Assembly: GCA_013298895.1 (NCBI GenBank)
Contig: JAAFJM010000017.1
Span: forward strand, 1-64,000
Reading direction: 5' to 3'
DNA: 64,000 bases
DNA from: Bacteroidota bacterium
GTDB taxonomy: Bacteria > Bacteroidota > Bacteroidia > UKL13-3
In this document: positions 45,850 through 55,792 of the stretch, piece by piece
Layout of the letters: the number at the start of each line of letters is the position of its first letter
Numbering within the stretch: position 1 is the stretch's first letter
Made by a program: the position numbers and the translations under genes
Notes under the pieces: model-generated
Databases searched by the model: none
The model's input: only the letters and a program-made list of their open reading frames with translations
Told to the model about the DNA's origin: nothing

Positions 45850-46838
45850 TGTTCTAAAATGTGTTTTTTGTTTGATAAAATATTTTCGTGAGTCCATGCT
45901 ACTTGTTTTACAAATGGGCTATGACGAACAGTACAGCTTTGAATATTACAAATGCTACACTGCGTAAATAAGCAACCATCTATATGAATAAAAAACTCAA
46001 CTCGGTTGTTAAAATGTTTTTTTAGTAAATCGGTTAATGTATCTAAAATATCGTGTGCTTCATTTACATTGATGTAAAACGGAACTGTTAAATGGCAATC
46101 AATATGGTAGTTATTGGCATAATTAATTACGCGCATATTGTGTACATCTATCCAATTATTGTTTTTGTGTTCATTTAGTACCTTTACTATTTCAGCAATA
46201 ATTTCTTCGTCAGATTCGTCCATCATGCCTGAAAGCGATTTGCGGATAATTTTATAGCCAGTATAAATAATTACAAATGCAAAAATGATGGCTGCTAAAC
46301 TATCAATCCAAGCATAGCCTGTAAGTAATATTAAACCAATACCAAGCAATAAACCCAAAGTAGAGTAAGTATCTGATTTTAAATGGCTGCCACTTGCTAT
46401 TAATATAGGCGAGTTTTCTTTCTTACCTTTTTGCACACATAAATAACCAACCAAATAATTGATTATCGAAGTAATGGCAACTAATAGTAAACCCCAATCT
46501 AATTGCTTTAACTCATGCGGATTTACAAAGTTATTTACTGCTTCAAAAATGATAATGATACCTGCAATAGTTATTAATAACCCTTCAAAAGCGGATGATA
46601 TAAACTCCACCTTTCCGTGTCCGTAAGGATGTTCTTTATCACGTGGTTTTGATGACAAAATAATACTGTACAAGCCAATAAAACCAGCAATTACATTTAC
46701 GGTACTTTCAAGTGCATCAGTTAAAATAGCTACCGATGATGTTAACCACCAAGCCACTATTTTCATTATAAATAATACCACCGATACAGCTACTAAAATT
46801 TGCTGCATTTGAATGGTGTTTACTTTATCTTTTTGCAT
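45846..46838 (-). CDS. Cation diffusion facilitator family transporter
   Basis: ILTDALESTVNVIAGFIGLYSIILSSKPRDKEHPYGHGKVEF; IDSLAAIIFAFVIIYTGYKI. Confidence 0.93.
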   Translation of the reverse strand: MQKDKVNTIQMQQILVAVSVVLFIMKIVAWWLTSSVAILTDALESTVNVIAGFIGLYSIILSSKPRDKEHPYGHGKVEFISSAFEGLLITIAGIIIIFEAVNNFVNPHELKQLDWGLLLVAITSIINYLVGYLCVQKGKKENSPILIASGSHLKSDTYSTLGLLLGIGLILLTGYAWIDSLAAIIFAFVIIYTGYKIIRKSLSGMMDESDEEIIAEIVKVLNEHKNNNWIDVHNMRVINYANNYHIDCHLTVPFYINVNEAHDILDTLTDLLKKHFNNRVEFFIHIDGCLFTQCSICNIQSCTVRHSPFVKQVAWTHENILSNKKHILEQ

Positions 46839-46839
46839 A

Positions 46840-48141
46840 TTATTTATTGCTTAAATATAAAATTTGGATAACGCTTTCGTTCAAATTATTCACACTATTC
46901 AAGTACTCGTTTTTTATTAAAATAGCTTGATTGGTAAGCATTACCCACTCTAAATAATTGATTTCGCCATTGGCAAATTGTTTGTTAGCTGTTTCTATAA
47001 TCAACTGCGCATTGCTCAGTGTTTTGGTTTCAAACAAATTGATGGTATTGCTATTTAATTGATACATAGCCTTGGCCCTACTCCATTCGTTATTCAATAA
47101 ATTGGTTTCGTTTTGCAGCCTATTTTCACTCATTAAAATGTTCAATTTTGATGCACCAATATGCGCTTTATTAGCTCCAAAAAATAACGGAATTCCTAAA
47201 CCAATTTGTGCAGATTGAAACCTTTTTGACGTGGTATAATTAACATCATCAGCTCCAACTCCTTGCATGGTCATGTTGTTATAAGCCAAAGTTAAATCAG
47301 GTAATAAGCGAGATTTCTCCACTTTTTTATTTAACAATGAAATTTGTTTTTGTTGTACCAATAATTTGATTGTTGGATGGTTTAAAACCTCGTTGCTATC
47401 CAACTTCAACGCTTCATTTATTTTAAAATTATCATTGCTTGGAATTAATTTAGCGTTGGTATTTAGCAATAACTGAAACTGCATCAAAACCAATTCTAAA
47501 TCGGTGTTTAATTGATTTAATTGAATGCTGATTTGTGTGCGTTGATTTTCGGCTGTGGCAAGTTCCAACACATTGCTTTCACCTGCTTTAAACCTACTAT
47601 TTGATTTACTTAAAAACGCAGCATACAAACTATCGTTGCTTTGCAATAATTGTTGCTTTTGCTTTAAATATAAATATTGATAAAACGTTTGTCTGACTTG
47701 TTTTTTAAGTTCCGTTTCCTTCAATGCAATATTGGTTAAACTGCTTTGCCATTGCGCTTTTAAGGCATTTCTCTGACGAATATAAACTGTTGGAAATTGA
47801 AGGCTTTGCGCAATACCAAGTCTGTTATCATTATAAACACTATTTATTTGTCCGTATTCTCCATTTATCATGGTTTGTGGCAAATTAACACCCGTTTGAA
47901 TTAACTTTTTCTGGTAATCGGCTTTTAGCTTTTCGTTTTTTACGTTTAAGTTATTGCTTAAAGCTGAATCAATGGCTTGTTGTAAGTTTATTTGCTGCGC
48001 AAAAACGAATTGGCAATTGGCAATAAGCAATAGGCAAACAACAATTGGCAATTGACAATTGGCAAAGTTGCTTCCAAGTTTATTAATAATATTTTTCAAA
48101 TTGCTTTTTGCAAGTTGCTTTTTAATTTTTCTTTCTTTCAT
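46840..48141 (-). CDS. TolC-family outer membrane efflux protein
   Basis: INLQQAIDSALSNNLNVKNEKLKADYQKKLI; RFKAGESNVLELATAENQRTQI; FANGEINYLEWVMLTNQAI. Confidence 0.9.
   Translation of the reverse strand: MKERKIKKQLAKSNLKNIINKLGSNFANCQLPIVVCLLLIANCQFVFAQQINLQQAIDSALSNNLNVKNEKLKADYQKKLIQTGVNLPQTMINGEYGQINSVYNDNRLGIAQSLQFPTVYIRQRNALKAQWQSSLTNIALKETELKKQVRQTFYQYLYLKQKQQLLQSNDSLYAAFLSKSNSRFKAGESNVLELATAENQRTQISIQLNQLNTDLELVLMQFQLLLNTNAKLIPSNDNFKINEALKLDSNEVLNHPTIKLLVQQKQISLLNKKVEKSRLLPDLTLAYNNMTMQGVGADDVNYTTSKRFQSAQIGLGIPLFFGANKAHIGASKLNILMSENRLQNETNLLNNEWSRAKAMYQLNSNTINLFETKTLSNAQLIIETANKQFANGEINYLEWVMLTNQAILIKNEYLNSVNNLNESVIQILYLSNK
48006..48066. repeat. attggcaattg/caataagcaa degenerate repeat within the TolC signal-peptide codons
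   Basis: cgaattggcaattggcaataagcaataggcaaacaacaattggcaattgacaattggcaaag. Confidence 0.88.
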
Positions 48142-48144
48142 TGT

Positions 48145-48510
48145 TCAATATTTTTCAGGATTGTTAATCATGTGATGAATCATTTTACCAACCTCTGTAT
48201 TTTTTTCAATTAATAACTTGTAATCTGTTTCGTTAATATACTTTGATGCAAAAGCAAAATCTAACCAAACCCCTGTCTCAGAATTTTCTGCATCACAATC
48301 AGTTAATTTTGAAACAAAATGAGCGGGATAAATTTTCTTCCTATACGCCTCAGCTAAATTAGCGCAAACACTCCTTGAAGATCGTCTTATTTGATCAGTT
48401 AAAGAAAATTTTTCTTCTGTTGGAAACTGCTTACTTAATTGAAATATTTGCATAGCCAAATCGAATGCTTTTTTATAAAGTGTAGTTTCTTTAAAATCTC
48501 TAACCGCCAT
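48145..48510 (-). CDS. Four-helix-bundle protein (23S rRNA intervening-sequence protein family)
   Basis: TTLYKKAFDLAMQIFQLSKQFPTEEKFSLTDQIRRSSRSVCANLAEAYRKK; WLDFAFASKYIN. Confidence 0.9.
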   Translation of the reverse strand: MAVRDFKETTLYKKAFDLAMQIFQLSKQFPTEEKFSLTDQIRRSSRSVCANLAEAYRKKIYPAHFVSKLTDCDAENSETGVWLDFAFASKYINETDYKLLIEKNTEVGKMIHHMINNPEKY

Positions 48511-48538
48511 ATTTTAAATGTGTTAATTCTTAACTTAA

Positions 48539-48672
48539 TTATTGCTTATTGCACCTTGCTTATTGTCTATTGCTTATTGTCTATTGCTTATTTCTTATTG
48601 CTTATTGCTTATTGCTTATTTCTTATTTCTTATTTCTTATTGCTTATTGTCTATTGCCTATTGCCTATTCCT
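48539..48672. repeat. Degenerate heptamer (TTATTGC/attgctt) microsatellite array
   Basis: attgcttattgcaccttgcttattgtctattgcttattgtc... about 18 heptamer-like units. Confidence 0.93.
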
Positions 48673-51600
48673 TTTAAAAACGCCTTTTTCAAAGAGGATG
48701 TATAACATGGGTAAAACAAACAATGTAAGGAAAGTAGCAACTAATAAACCACCTATCACTACTGTGGCAAGTGGTCTTTGAACTTCGGCACCTGCTCCGT
48801 TGCTTAATGCCATTGGAAAAAATCCTAACGAAGCAACAAAGGCAGTCATTAATACAGGGCGTAAACGTAATTTAGTTCCTTTAAGTACTATTTCTTTAAA
48901 ATTAGTCATACCATCAGCTTTTAACCTATTGAACTCTGCTATAAGTACAATGCCATTTAATACAGCCACACCAAATAATGCAATGAAACCAACACCAGCA
49001 CTGATACTAAATGGCAATCCACGAAGTGCCAAAGCAAAAATTCCACCAATGGCCGATAATGGAATGGCGGTGTAAATTAATAAGCTGTGTTTTAATGAAC
49101 CAAAAGCAAAATAAAGCAACAGTAAAATAAGTAGTAACGATACAGGAACAGCTATACTCAAACGTTTTCTAGCTGCGGTTAAATTTTCGAACGAGCCACC
49201 ATAAGTTACATAATAAGTAGCTGGAAACTTAATTTGAGTCTTTACCTTTTCTTGCAGTTCGTTCACAATGCTTTGCACATCTCTATTCCGAAAGTTAAAT
49301 CCTACAATAATTCTTCGTTTGGCATCTTCACGCTGTATTTGATTTGGACCATCTTTAATTTGTACATCGGCTATTTGGCTTAGCGGAATTTGTGTTCCAT
49401 TGGCAGTAGGAATCAATAAGTTTTGAACATCTGAAATATCTTTACGTTGCTCATTATCCATTCTAACCATTAAATCAAAACGCTTTTCTCCTTCATACAC
49501 CATTCCTGTGCTTTGTCCAGCAAAAGCGGTATTTACAATTTTATTTACATCGTTAATATGCAACCCATATTGTGCCATTAGAGCTCGGTTATAACTTATT
49601 ACAATTTGAGGCATTCCTGCTACTGGTTCCACATATAAATCAACTGCACCATCAACCGAATTAATCAAATGCCCCAGTTTATCAGCATAAAATGCAAGTG
49701 TATCGAGGTTTTCGCCAAATATTTTACACACTACTGCTTGCTTTGCACCTGTCATTAATTCATTAAAACGCATTTGAACTGGGTACTGAAAACCAAAAGT
49801 TACACCAGGAATTCCTTCTAATTCTTTGGTCATTTTTTCTGCCAATTCATCAAAAGTTTTAGCCGATGTCCATTCGCTTTTATCCTTTAAAATAATCATC
49901 ATATCGGCAGCATCAATTGGCATTGGGTCGGTAGGAACTTCTCCACTTCCAATTTTACTAACCACTTTTATTACTTCAGGAAACTTGGCTTTTAATATTT
50001 GTTCGCCTTTGGTGGTAGCTGCTGTGGTAATATTCAAATTACTTCCTGTTAAAACCCTTGTTTCTACGGCAAAATCTCCTTCTTCTAATGCAGGAATAAA
50101 CTCACCACCCAAAGTAGTTAAAGTAAAAATGGCAGCTGCAAAAAACAGTAAGGTTAAACTTAAAACCAATTTTTTATAAACTAAAACCTTGCTTAATAAA
50201 TTTTGATAATGAAACTCTAAAAATTCCATCATACGCGATGAAATATTTTTTTTATGGCTTGTCTTTTTACTTAAAAACAAAGCACTCATCATTGGTATGT
50301 ACGTAAGCGAAAGCACAAATGCTCCAAACAAAGCAAAAGCCACTGTTTGAGCCATTGGTTTAAACATTTTCCCTTCAATGCCTTGTAGCGTAAAAATGGG
50401 TAAGTAAACTATTAAAATAATAATTTGTCCAAATACCGCACTATTCATCATTTTGCTGGCCGAATTGGTTACTTGTTCATCCATTTCGTTTTGCGAGTAT
50501 TCAATTGGCAATTGACAATTGGCAATTGACAAGTCATTATCAACTATACCAACTTTCTCAACAATGTTGTCAGTTTTATTCTTGCCAATTGCCTGTTGCC
50601 TATTGTTTGAAATAAGCACGTGCATAACAGCCTCTACGATAATAACAGCTCCATCTACAATCAATCCAAAATCTAATGCGCCTAAACTCATTAAATTTCC
50701 ACCCACGCCAAACATGTTCATTAAGATAACTGCGAATAACATAGACAATGGAATTACAGAAGCCACCAATAATCCTGCTCTAAAATTTCCAAGAAATAAT
50801 ACCAATACAAAAACTACTATTAAAGCACCTTCAATTAAGTTCTTCTCTACTGTTCCAATAGCATTATTTACCATTTTGGTTCTATCTAAAAATGGCTCTA
50901 TTTCAACTCCTTCAGGTAAAGTTTCTTTAATGAGTTCAATGCGTTGTTTTACGCTTTTAATTACATCACTACTATTAGCACCTTTTAACATCATTACCAC
51001 AGCTCCTGCCACTTCGCCATTTCCGTTATAAGTTACAGCGCCATATCTGATGGCATAGCTAATTTTTACTTCGGCTACATCTTTAACAAACAAAGGTGTT
51101 CCGTTAGATAAATTTTTAATGGCTATGTTTTGAATATCCGTAATAGAACCAATTAAACCTTCGCTTCTAATTGATAAAACTGTTGATTGCTTTTCTATAT
51201 ATGCACCTCCAGTATTTTGATTATTGCTTTCTAAGGCACTAAAAACATCTGCAATGGTTAGATTATAAGATTGTAATTTGGTTGGATTGATAGCTATTTC
51301 ATATTGTTTAACCTTACCTCCAAAACTACTTACATCTGCTACTCCTTTTACCGATAGCAATTGCCTACGAATTAACCAATCTTGTATGGTTCTTAATTCG
51401 GTTAAATCATACTTGTTTTCATAACCTTTTTTGGCAGTAACCGTGTATTGATAAATTTCGCCCAAACCAGTGGTTACAGGTGCTAATGTTGGGGTGGCAA
51501 TTCCAGGAGGTAATTCATCTTTTACCAACTGTAAGCGTTCGCTAACTTGTTGGCGAGCCCAATACACATCGGTTTCATCGTTAAACACAATGGTTACTAA

Positions 51601-51873
51601 CGATAATCCAAAACGAGAAAAGCTGCGTAATTCAATAATTCCGGGAATATTGCTATTGGCTTGTTCAATTGGAAATGTAATTAAACGTTCAATATCGGCA
51701 GCACCCAGCGAAGGCACGGCAGTAATAATTTGAACCTGATTGTTTGTTATATCAGGTACAGCATCAATGGGTAGTTTTGTTAGTTGGTAACTACCATAAC
51801 CTATAAGGCCAATTACAAACAGGCCAATTATCAATTTCTGTTTAACAGAAAAAGCTATAATACTATTTAGCAT
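48658..51873 (-). CDS. CusA/CzcA-family heavy-metal RND transporter
   Basis: AFSVKQKLIIGLFVIGLIGYGSYQLTKLPIDAVPDITNNQVQI; GALDFGLIVDGAVIIVEA; GEFIPALEEGDFAVETR. Confidence 0.95.
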   Translation of the reverse strand: MLNSIIAFSVKQKLIIGLFVIGLIGYGSYQLTKLPIDAVPDITNNQVQIITAVPSLGAADIERLITFPIEQANSNIPGIIELRSFSRFGLSLVTIVFNDETDVYWARQQVSERLQLVKDELPPGIATPTLAPVTTGLGEIYQYTVTAKKGYENKYDLTELRTIQDWLIRRQLLSVKGVADVSSFGGKVKQYEIAINPTKLQSYNLTIADVFSALESNNQNTGGAYIEKQSTVLSIRSEGLIGSITDIQNIAIKNLSNGTPLFVKDVAEVKISYAIRYGAVTYNGNGEVAGAVVMMLKGANSSDVIKSVKQRIELIKETLPEGVEIEPFLDRTKMVNNAIGTVEKNLIEGALIVVFVLVLFLGNFRAGLLVASVIPLSMLFAVILMNMFGVGGNLMSLGALDFGLIVDGAVIIVEAVMHVLISNNRQQAIGKNKTDNIVEKVGIVDNDLSIANCQLPIEYSQNEMDEQVTNSASKMMNSAVFGQIIILIVYLPIFTLQGIEGKMFKPMAQTVAFALFGAFVLSLTYIPMMSALFLSKKTSHKKNISSRMMEFLEFHYQNLLSKVLVYKKLVLSLTLLFFAAAIFTLTTLGGEFIPALEEGDFAVETRVLTGSNLNITTAATTKGEQILKAKFPEVIKVVSKIGSGEVPTDPMPIDAADMMIILKDKSEWTSAKTFDELAEKMTKELEGIPGVTFGFQYPVQMRFNELMTGAKQAVVCKIFGENLDTLAFYADKLGHLINSVDGAVDLYVEPVAGMPQIVISYNRALMAQYGLHINDVNKIVNTAFAGQSTGMVYEGEKRFDLMVRMDNEQRKDISDVQNLLIPTANGTQIPLSQIADVQIKDGPNQIQREDAKRRIIVGFNFRNRDVQSIVNELQEKVKTQIKFPATYYVTYGGSFENLTAARKRLSIAVPVSLLLILLLLYFAFGSLKHSLLIYTAIPLSAIGGIFALALRGLPFSISAGVGFIALFGVAVLNGIVLIAEFNRLKADGMTNFKEIVLKGTKLRLRPVLMTAFVASLGFFPMALSNGAGAEVQRPLATVVIGGLLVATFLTLFVLPMLYILFEKGVFKRNRQ
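50501..50607. repeat. Repeat-derived segment inside the CusA/CzcA coding sequence
   Basis: tcaattggcaattgacaattggcaattgacaag and, inverted, cttgccaattgcctgttgcctattg within the ORF. Confidence 0.8.
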
Positions 51874-51957
51874 AAAGCGATAGTGATTAAATTAAATAAA
51901 TTGAAAACAAAACAAATTGCTTAGAACAGCAACTTGAAAATAATAAAATAAAAAATC

Positions 51958-52362
51958 TTAGATAGATTTTGGTGGCTGCCATATAGAGCAAACAGCCGAT
52001 GAATCAATAAAATGCTCTGAAGTAATAACATAACTCTTTTTAGAGGCAGGTAAAATGTTATTTAGCAAGTTATCGAAATTGGGGAATAAGTGAAAAATAG
52101 TAATGGAAGAAAACAAACCACTTTGCGATTTAAAAGGCAATTTCATGTCTTTTTCATAATCAGCATCTTTTACATTGGTGGTTTTATAATGTAAACTCAA
52201 AAACTCCCAAAATGTGATTTGTTTGTTTTCTTCTTTGTGTTCAATAAAATGTTCTATTAATAATGGTAACTTCAATAGCTGGTTAAACTCAGTTGCCGAA
52301 AACAAATAAGTACTTAAAAACAATATGGATATTATCCTTTTCAATAGTACAAATGTATTCAA
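51958..52362 (-). CDS. Hypothetical protein upstream of the RND gene
   Basis: 134-aa ORF with N-terminal hydrophobic segment. Confidence 0.6.
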   Translation of the reverse strand: MNTFVLLKRIISILFLSTYLFSATEFNQLLKLPLLIEHFIEHKEENKQITFWEFLSLHYKTTNVKDADYEKDMKLPFKSQSGLFSSITIFHLFPNFDNLLNNILPASKKSYVITSEHFIDSSAVCSIWQPPKSI

Positions 52363-52399
52363 AGATTTTGATTTCTGAATATTTAATAAAAAAAACTAA

Positions 52400-52429
52400 A
52401 AAGCTCAATTCAAAAATGAATTGAGCTTT
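52400..52429. terminator. Intrinsic terminator
   Basis: aaagctcaattca-aaaa-tgaattgagcttt. Confidence 0.75.
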
Positions 52430-52456
52430 AAAAACATCATCATATACAAAAAAAAG

Positions 52457-53002
52457 TTACGCTGCTTCTTCGTCAGAAAATTTATCATAACCGTATGATT
52501 TGGCATAACCGCTTAATTCTGCTCTTAATTGGCGTTTAGCCACAAATATTCTTGTTTTAACAGTTCCAATTGGAATATCTAATAGCGTAGCGATTTCGTG
52601 ATATTTAAAACCTTTAGAACTCATTGTGAAAGGCTTTTTTAAGTTTAAAGGCAACTTATCTATTGCAAATTCGATATCACGCATGATAAATTTTTGTTCA
52701 CCTTTATTAACCTCAGTAATTGCAAAAGAATCAATAAAAAATTCGTTATCTGTATTATCAATAAACGTATTACGTTTTACCATACGTCTGTAGTTATTGA
52801 TAAAAGTGTTTTTCATAATTGTATATAACCAACCTTTTAAGTTAGTACCCTCCTCAAACTTTTCTTGGTAAGTGTATGCCTTTAGCATAGTTTCTTGTAC
52901 CAAATCGTTTGTGTCTTCAACATTTCTTGTTAGCTGATAAGCATATTTTCTTAAACTTTTAGCTTCACGTTGTACTACGTTTTTAAAGTGTATTGCAGTC
53001 AT
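52457..53002 (-). CDS. ECF-type RNA polymerase sigma factor
   Basis: [71 protein letters not shown]. Confidence 0.93.
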   Translation of the reverse strand: MTAIHFKNVVQREAKSLRKYAYQLTRNVEDTNDLVQETMLKAYTYQEKFEEGTNLKGWLYTIMKNTFINNYRRMVKRNTFIDNTDNEFFIDSFAITEVNKGEQKFIMRDIEFAIDKLPLNLKKPFTMSSKGFKYHEIATLLDIPIGTVKTRIFVAKRQLRAELSGYAKSYGYDKFSDEEAA

Positions 53003-53381
53003 TTTGTTTAATTTTTTATGTTATTTGTTCAACAAGATTGCAGCAATAAATCCGTAATTGCAATTATTTTGTTCATGATTTATTCAAAAATATTAAACAA
53101 AAACACAATAAACTGACAATCAATTTAATAAAATTCAATAAAATGGGATTTTTAGAAGAAAAAAATGGATTATATTTTTAAATTAAAATAAAATTAATAA
53201 ATTAACCTTTGAGAGTGATGTAGGTTTTTTAAAAAATTAAACAAAATAGAAAAAGATATTATAATGAGATTTAAATTTAGCAGGTATTTAAAAAAAATAA
53301 AAAAATTAAAACAAAATATAATTATCGCAAGTTATTGAATACACAAATAAAAATTGTACATAGCACCACATTTTAAATTCA

Positions 53382-53792
53382 ATGGAAATATCAGTATCTA
53401 GAAAAACACATTTTAATGCAGCACACAGATTGAATGTGGCTCATTGGAGTGAAGAAAAAAACAAAACATTTTTTGGACCTTGTAATAATGCAAACTATCA
53501 TGGACATAACTACGATTTGATTGTAACTGTTACAGGAGAAATTGATTTGGAAACTGGGTATTTAATTGACATGAAATACCTTAAGGATATTGTAAAAGAA
53601 GATGTAGAGGATAGATTTGACCACAAGAATTTAAATTTAGATGTCGAAGACTTCAAAACTTTAAATCCAACTGCTGAGAATATTGCAATTGTTATTTGGC
53701 AATTATTGAGAAAAAGATTAGAAAACAAATTAAAATTGAAAGTTATTTTATATGAAACCGAACGAAATTTTGTTGAATACAATGGAAACTAA
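53382..53792 (+). CDS. queD: 6-carboxytetrahydropterin/6-pyruvoyl tetrahydropterin synthase
   Basis: HFNAAHRLNVAHWSEEKNKTFFGPCNNANYHGHNYDLIVTVTG; FDHKNLN. Confidence 0.88.
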   Translation: MEISVSRKTHFNAAHRLNVAHWSEEKNKTFFGPCNNANYHGHNYDLIVTVTGEIDLETGYLIDMKYLKDIVKEDVEDRFDHKNLNLDVEDFKTLNPTAENIAIVIWQLLRKRLENKLKLKVILYETERNFVEYNGN

Positions 53793-54450
53793 AAACATAA
53801 ACGCTGAATCAATTGGTGATGACCACATAGGATTTTCGCTAGAGACACCATTAAGAGAAGACGCATTTAAATTGGATGATGATTTAAAGATAGAGCTAAT
53901 AAGTAAACACTTTAAAGAAATAATGCAAATATTAGGATTAGACTTAAGCGATGATAGTTTAAGCGGCACTCCTAATAGAGTTGCAAAAATGTATGTAAAG
54001 GAAATTTTTAGTGGCCTTAACCCTAAAAATAAACCAGAAGTAAAACTTTTTGAGAACAGATATAACTATAAAAATATTTTACTTGAAAAAAATATTTCAT
54101 TTCATAGTGTATGTGAACATCATTTTGTTCCTATTATTGGTAAAGCACACGTTGCTTACATTCCAAATGGAAAGGTTGTTGGATTATCTAAATTAAATCG
54201 CATGGTAAGATACTTTGCACAGCGACCTCAAGTTCAAGAACGCATGACAATTCAAATTGTAAACATGTTGAAAGCTGAATTGAATACCGATGATGTTGCG
54301 GTAATTATTGAAGCGGATCACATGTGCGTAGCCATGCGAGGGGTTCAAGATGTTCATAGTAGCACCGTTACTAGTGAGTATTCAGGAAAGTTTCTAGACA
54401 CTAAAACACGCGAAGAATTGATAAAATACATTACACTGGACAGTAAATAA
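53782..54450 (+). CDS. folE: GTP cyclohydrolase I
   Basis: SFHSVCEHHFVPIIGKAHVAYIPNGKVVGLSKLNRMVRYFAQRPQVQERM; ADHMCVAMRGVQ. Start METKNINAES preferred over 53752. Confidence 0.95.
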   Translation: METKNINAESIGDDHIGFSLETPLREDAFKLDDDLKIELISKHFKEIMQILGLDLSDDSLSGTPNRVAKMYVKEIFSGLNPKNKPEVKLFENRYNYKNILLEKNISFHSVCEHHFVPIIGKAHVAYIPNGKVVGLSKLNRMVRYFAQRPQVQERMTIQIVNMLKAELNTDDVAVIIEADHMCVAMRGVQDVHSSTVTSEYSGKFLDTKTREELIKYITLDSK

Positions 54451-54460
54451 TCGGTTCACC

Positions 54461-54494
54461 AAAAAGCTCAATAATTAAATTTATTGAGCTTTTT
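54461..54494. terminator. Intrinsic terminator
   Basis: aaaagctcaataa...ttattgagcttttttattt. Confidence 0.8.
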
Positions 54495-54600
54495 TATTTA
54501 ATCAATTTTTACTTGAATAAGTTTAATTTAGCGATTATAAATTATTCGAATAATTTTGATTGGTGTTTTCATTTTCAATATTATTTTTGATTTTTAATAA

Positions 54601-55788
54601 ATGAGTAATTTAAAATTTAAAAAATCTAGAAATATCCTGTTTTTGCTTAATGTATTAAAGTTAGCTTTCACTGCATTTGGTGGACCTCAGGTACATTTAG
54701 TTCAATTTCAAAAATTACTTGTAAATAAAAAAAAATACATAACTCCTGACGATTTAAAAGAACTAAATTCTTTTTGTAGCATGCTTCCTGGTCCTACCTC
54801 TACCCAAACCATTACAGCAATTGGTTTTAAAATTGGTGGACCCACTTTGGCATTTTTTACTTTAGCTATTTGGGTTTTACCTGCTAGTTTAATCATGACT
54901 ATATTGGCTGTTATCATTCATTTTTACAATATTGATAATCCAAAACTCGATTTTTTAAAATACATGCAACCAATGGCTGTTGGATTTATTATTTATGCGG
55001 CTTACCAAATTATTCAGATGTTTATTTCAAAAACGTATCATTGGGTTTTACTAATTATTTCTGCTTCGGTTGCCATCTTGTATCAAACGCCCTATTTATT
55101 TCCAATTCTATTGCTTTTTGGAGGCATAGTTTCAAGTCAGCTAAATAAGGAAAAGATAAACAAAGTAAAACCTATAAAAAATATTAATTGGAGTAACTTT
55201 TTTTTGTTTTTAGCCGTATCAGTTCTTGCCGCATCTCTTGGAGCTATTACACAAAATAAGATAGTTCTATTATTTGAAAATACTTATCGATATGGAAGTA
55301 TTGTATTTGGAGGTGGGCATGTACTCATTCCAATTATGTATAATCAGTTTGTAGAAATAAAACATTACCTAAATCCAAGTGAGTTCTTGGCAGGAGTAGG
55401 TTTAGTGCAAGCAATGCCTGGCCCCGTATTTAGCATTGCTACCTATTGCAATGCCATGGCCTTACAAGAATTTGGAATTGGAGGGCAATTATTAGGGGCA
55501 GTAATTGGTACAATTGCCATCTTTTTACCCGGCACATTTCTTATTTTTTTTATTTACCCAATTTGGAACCAAGTAAAAACATTTACCCCTATAAAAAATG
55601 CAATTGAAGGTATAAATGCTGCCAGTGCAGGCCTGGTTATTGCTTCTGCATATTTATTATTTAAACCAGTTGTTTTAAATCAACCAAATATGATAGTACT
55701 TTTGCTAACTTTATTTTTACTTTTGACAACCAAAGTACCTAGCCCTATCATTGTAATTATTTGTGTATTGGCCAGCTTTATTTACTAA
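54601..55788 (+). CDS. chrA: Chromate transporter (ChrA family)
   Basis: AFGGPQVHLVQFQKLLV; CSMLPGPTSTQTITAIGFKIGG; FGGGHVLIPIM; GVGLVQAMPGPVFSIATY. Confidence 0.93.
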   Translation: MSNLKFKKSRNILFLLNVLKLAFTAFGGPQVHLVQFQKLLVNKKKYITPDDLKELNSFCSMLPGPTSTQTITAIGFKIGGPTLAFFTLAIWVLPASLIMTILAVIIHFYNIDNPKLDFLKYMQPMAVGFIIYAAYQIIQMFISKTYHWVLLIISASVAILYQTPYLFPILLLFGGIVSSQLNKEKINKVKPIKNINWSNFFLFLAVSVLAASLGAITQNKIVLLFENTYRYGSIVFGGGHVLIPIMYNQFVEIKHYLNPSEFLAGVGLVQAMPGPVFSIATYCNAMALQEFGIGGQLLGAVIGTIAIFLPGTFLIFFIYPIWNQVKTFTPIKNAIEGINAASAGLVIASAYLLFKPVVLNQPNMIVLLLTLFLLLTTKVPSPIIVIICVLASFIY

Positions 55789-55792
55789 TTTT

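Noticed and set aside
48439-48781. Plus-strand ORFs with YCLLLIAY-type periodic proteins
   Set aside because: They are translations of the heptamer array and overlap the end of the RND gene antisense; not believable proteins.
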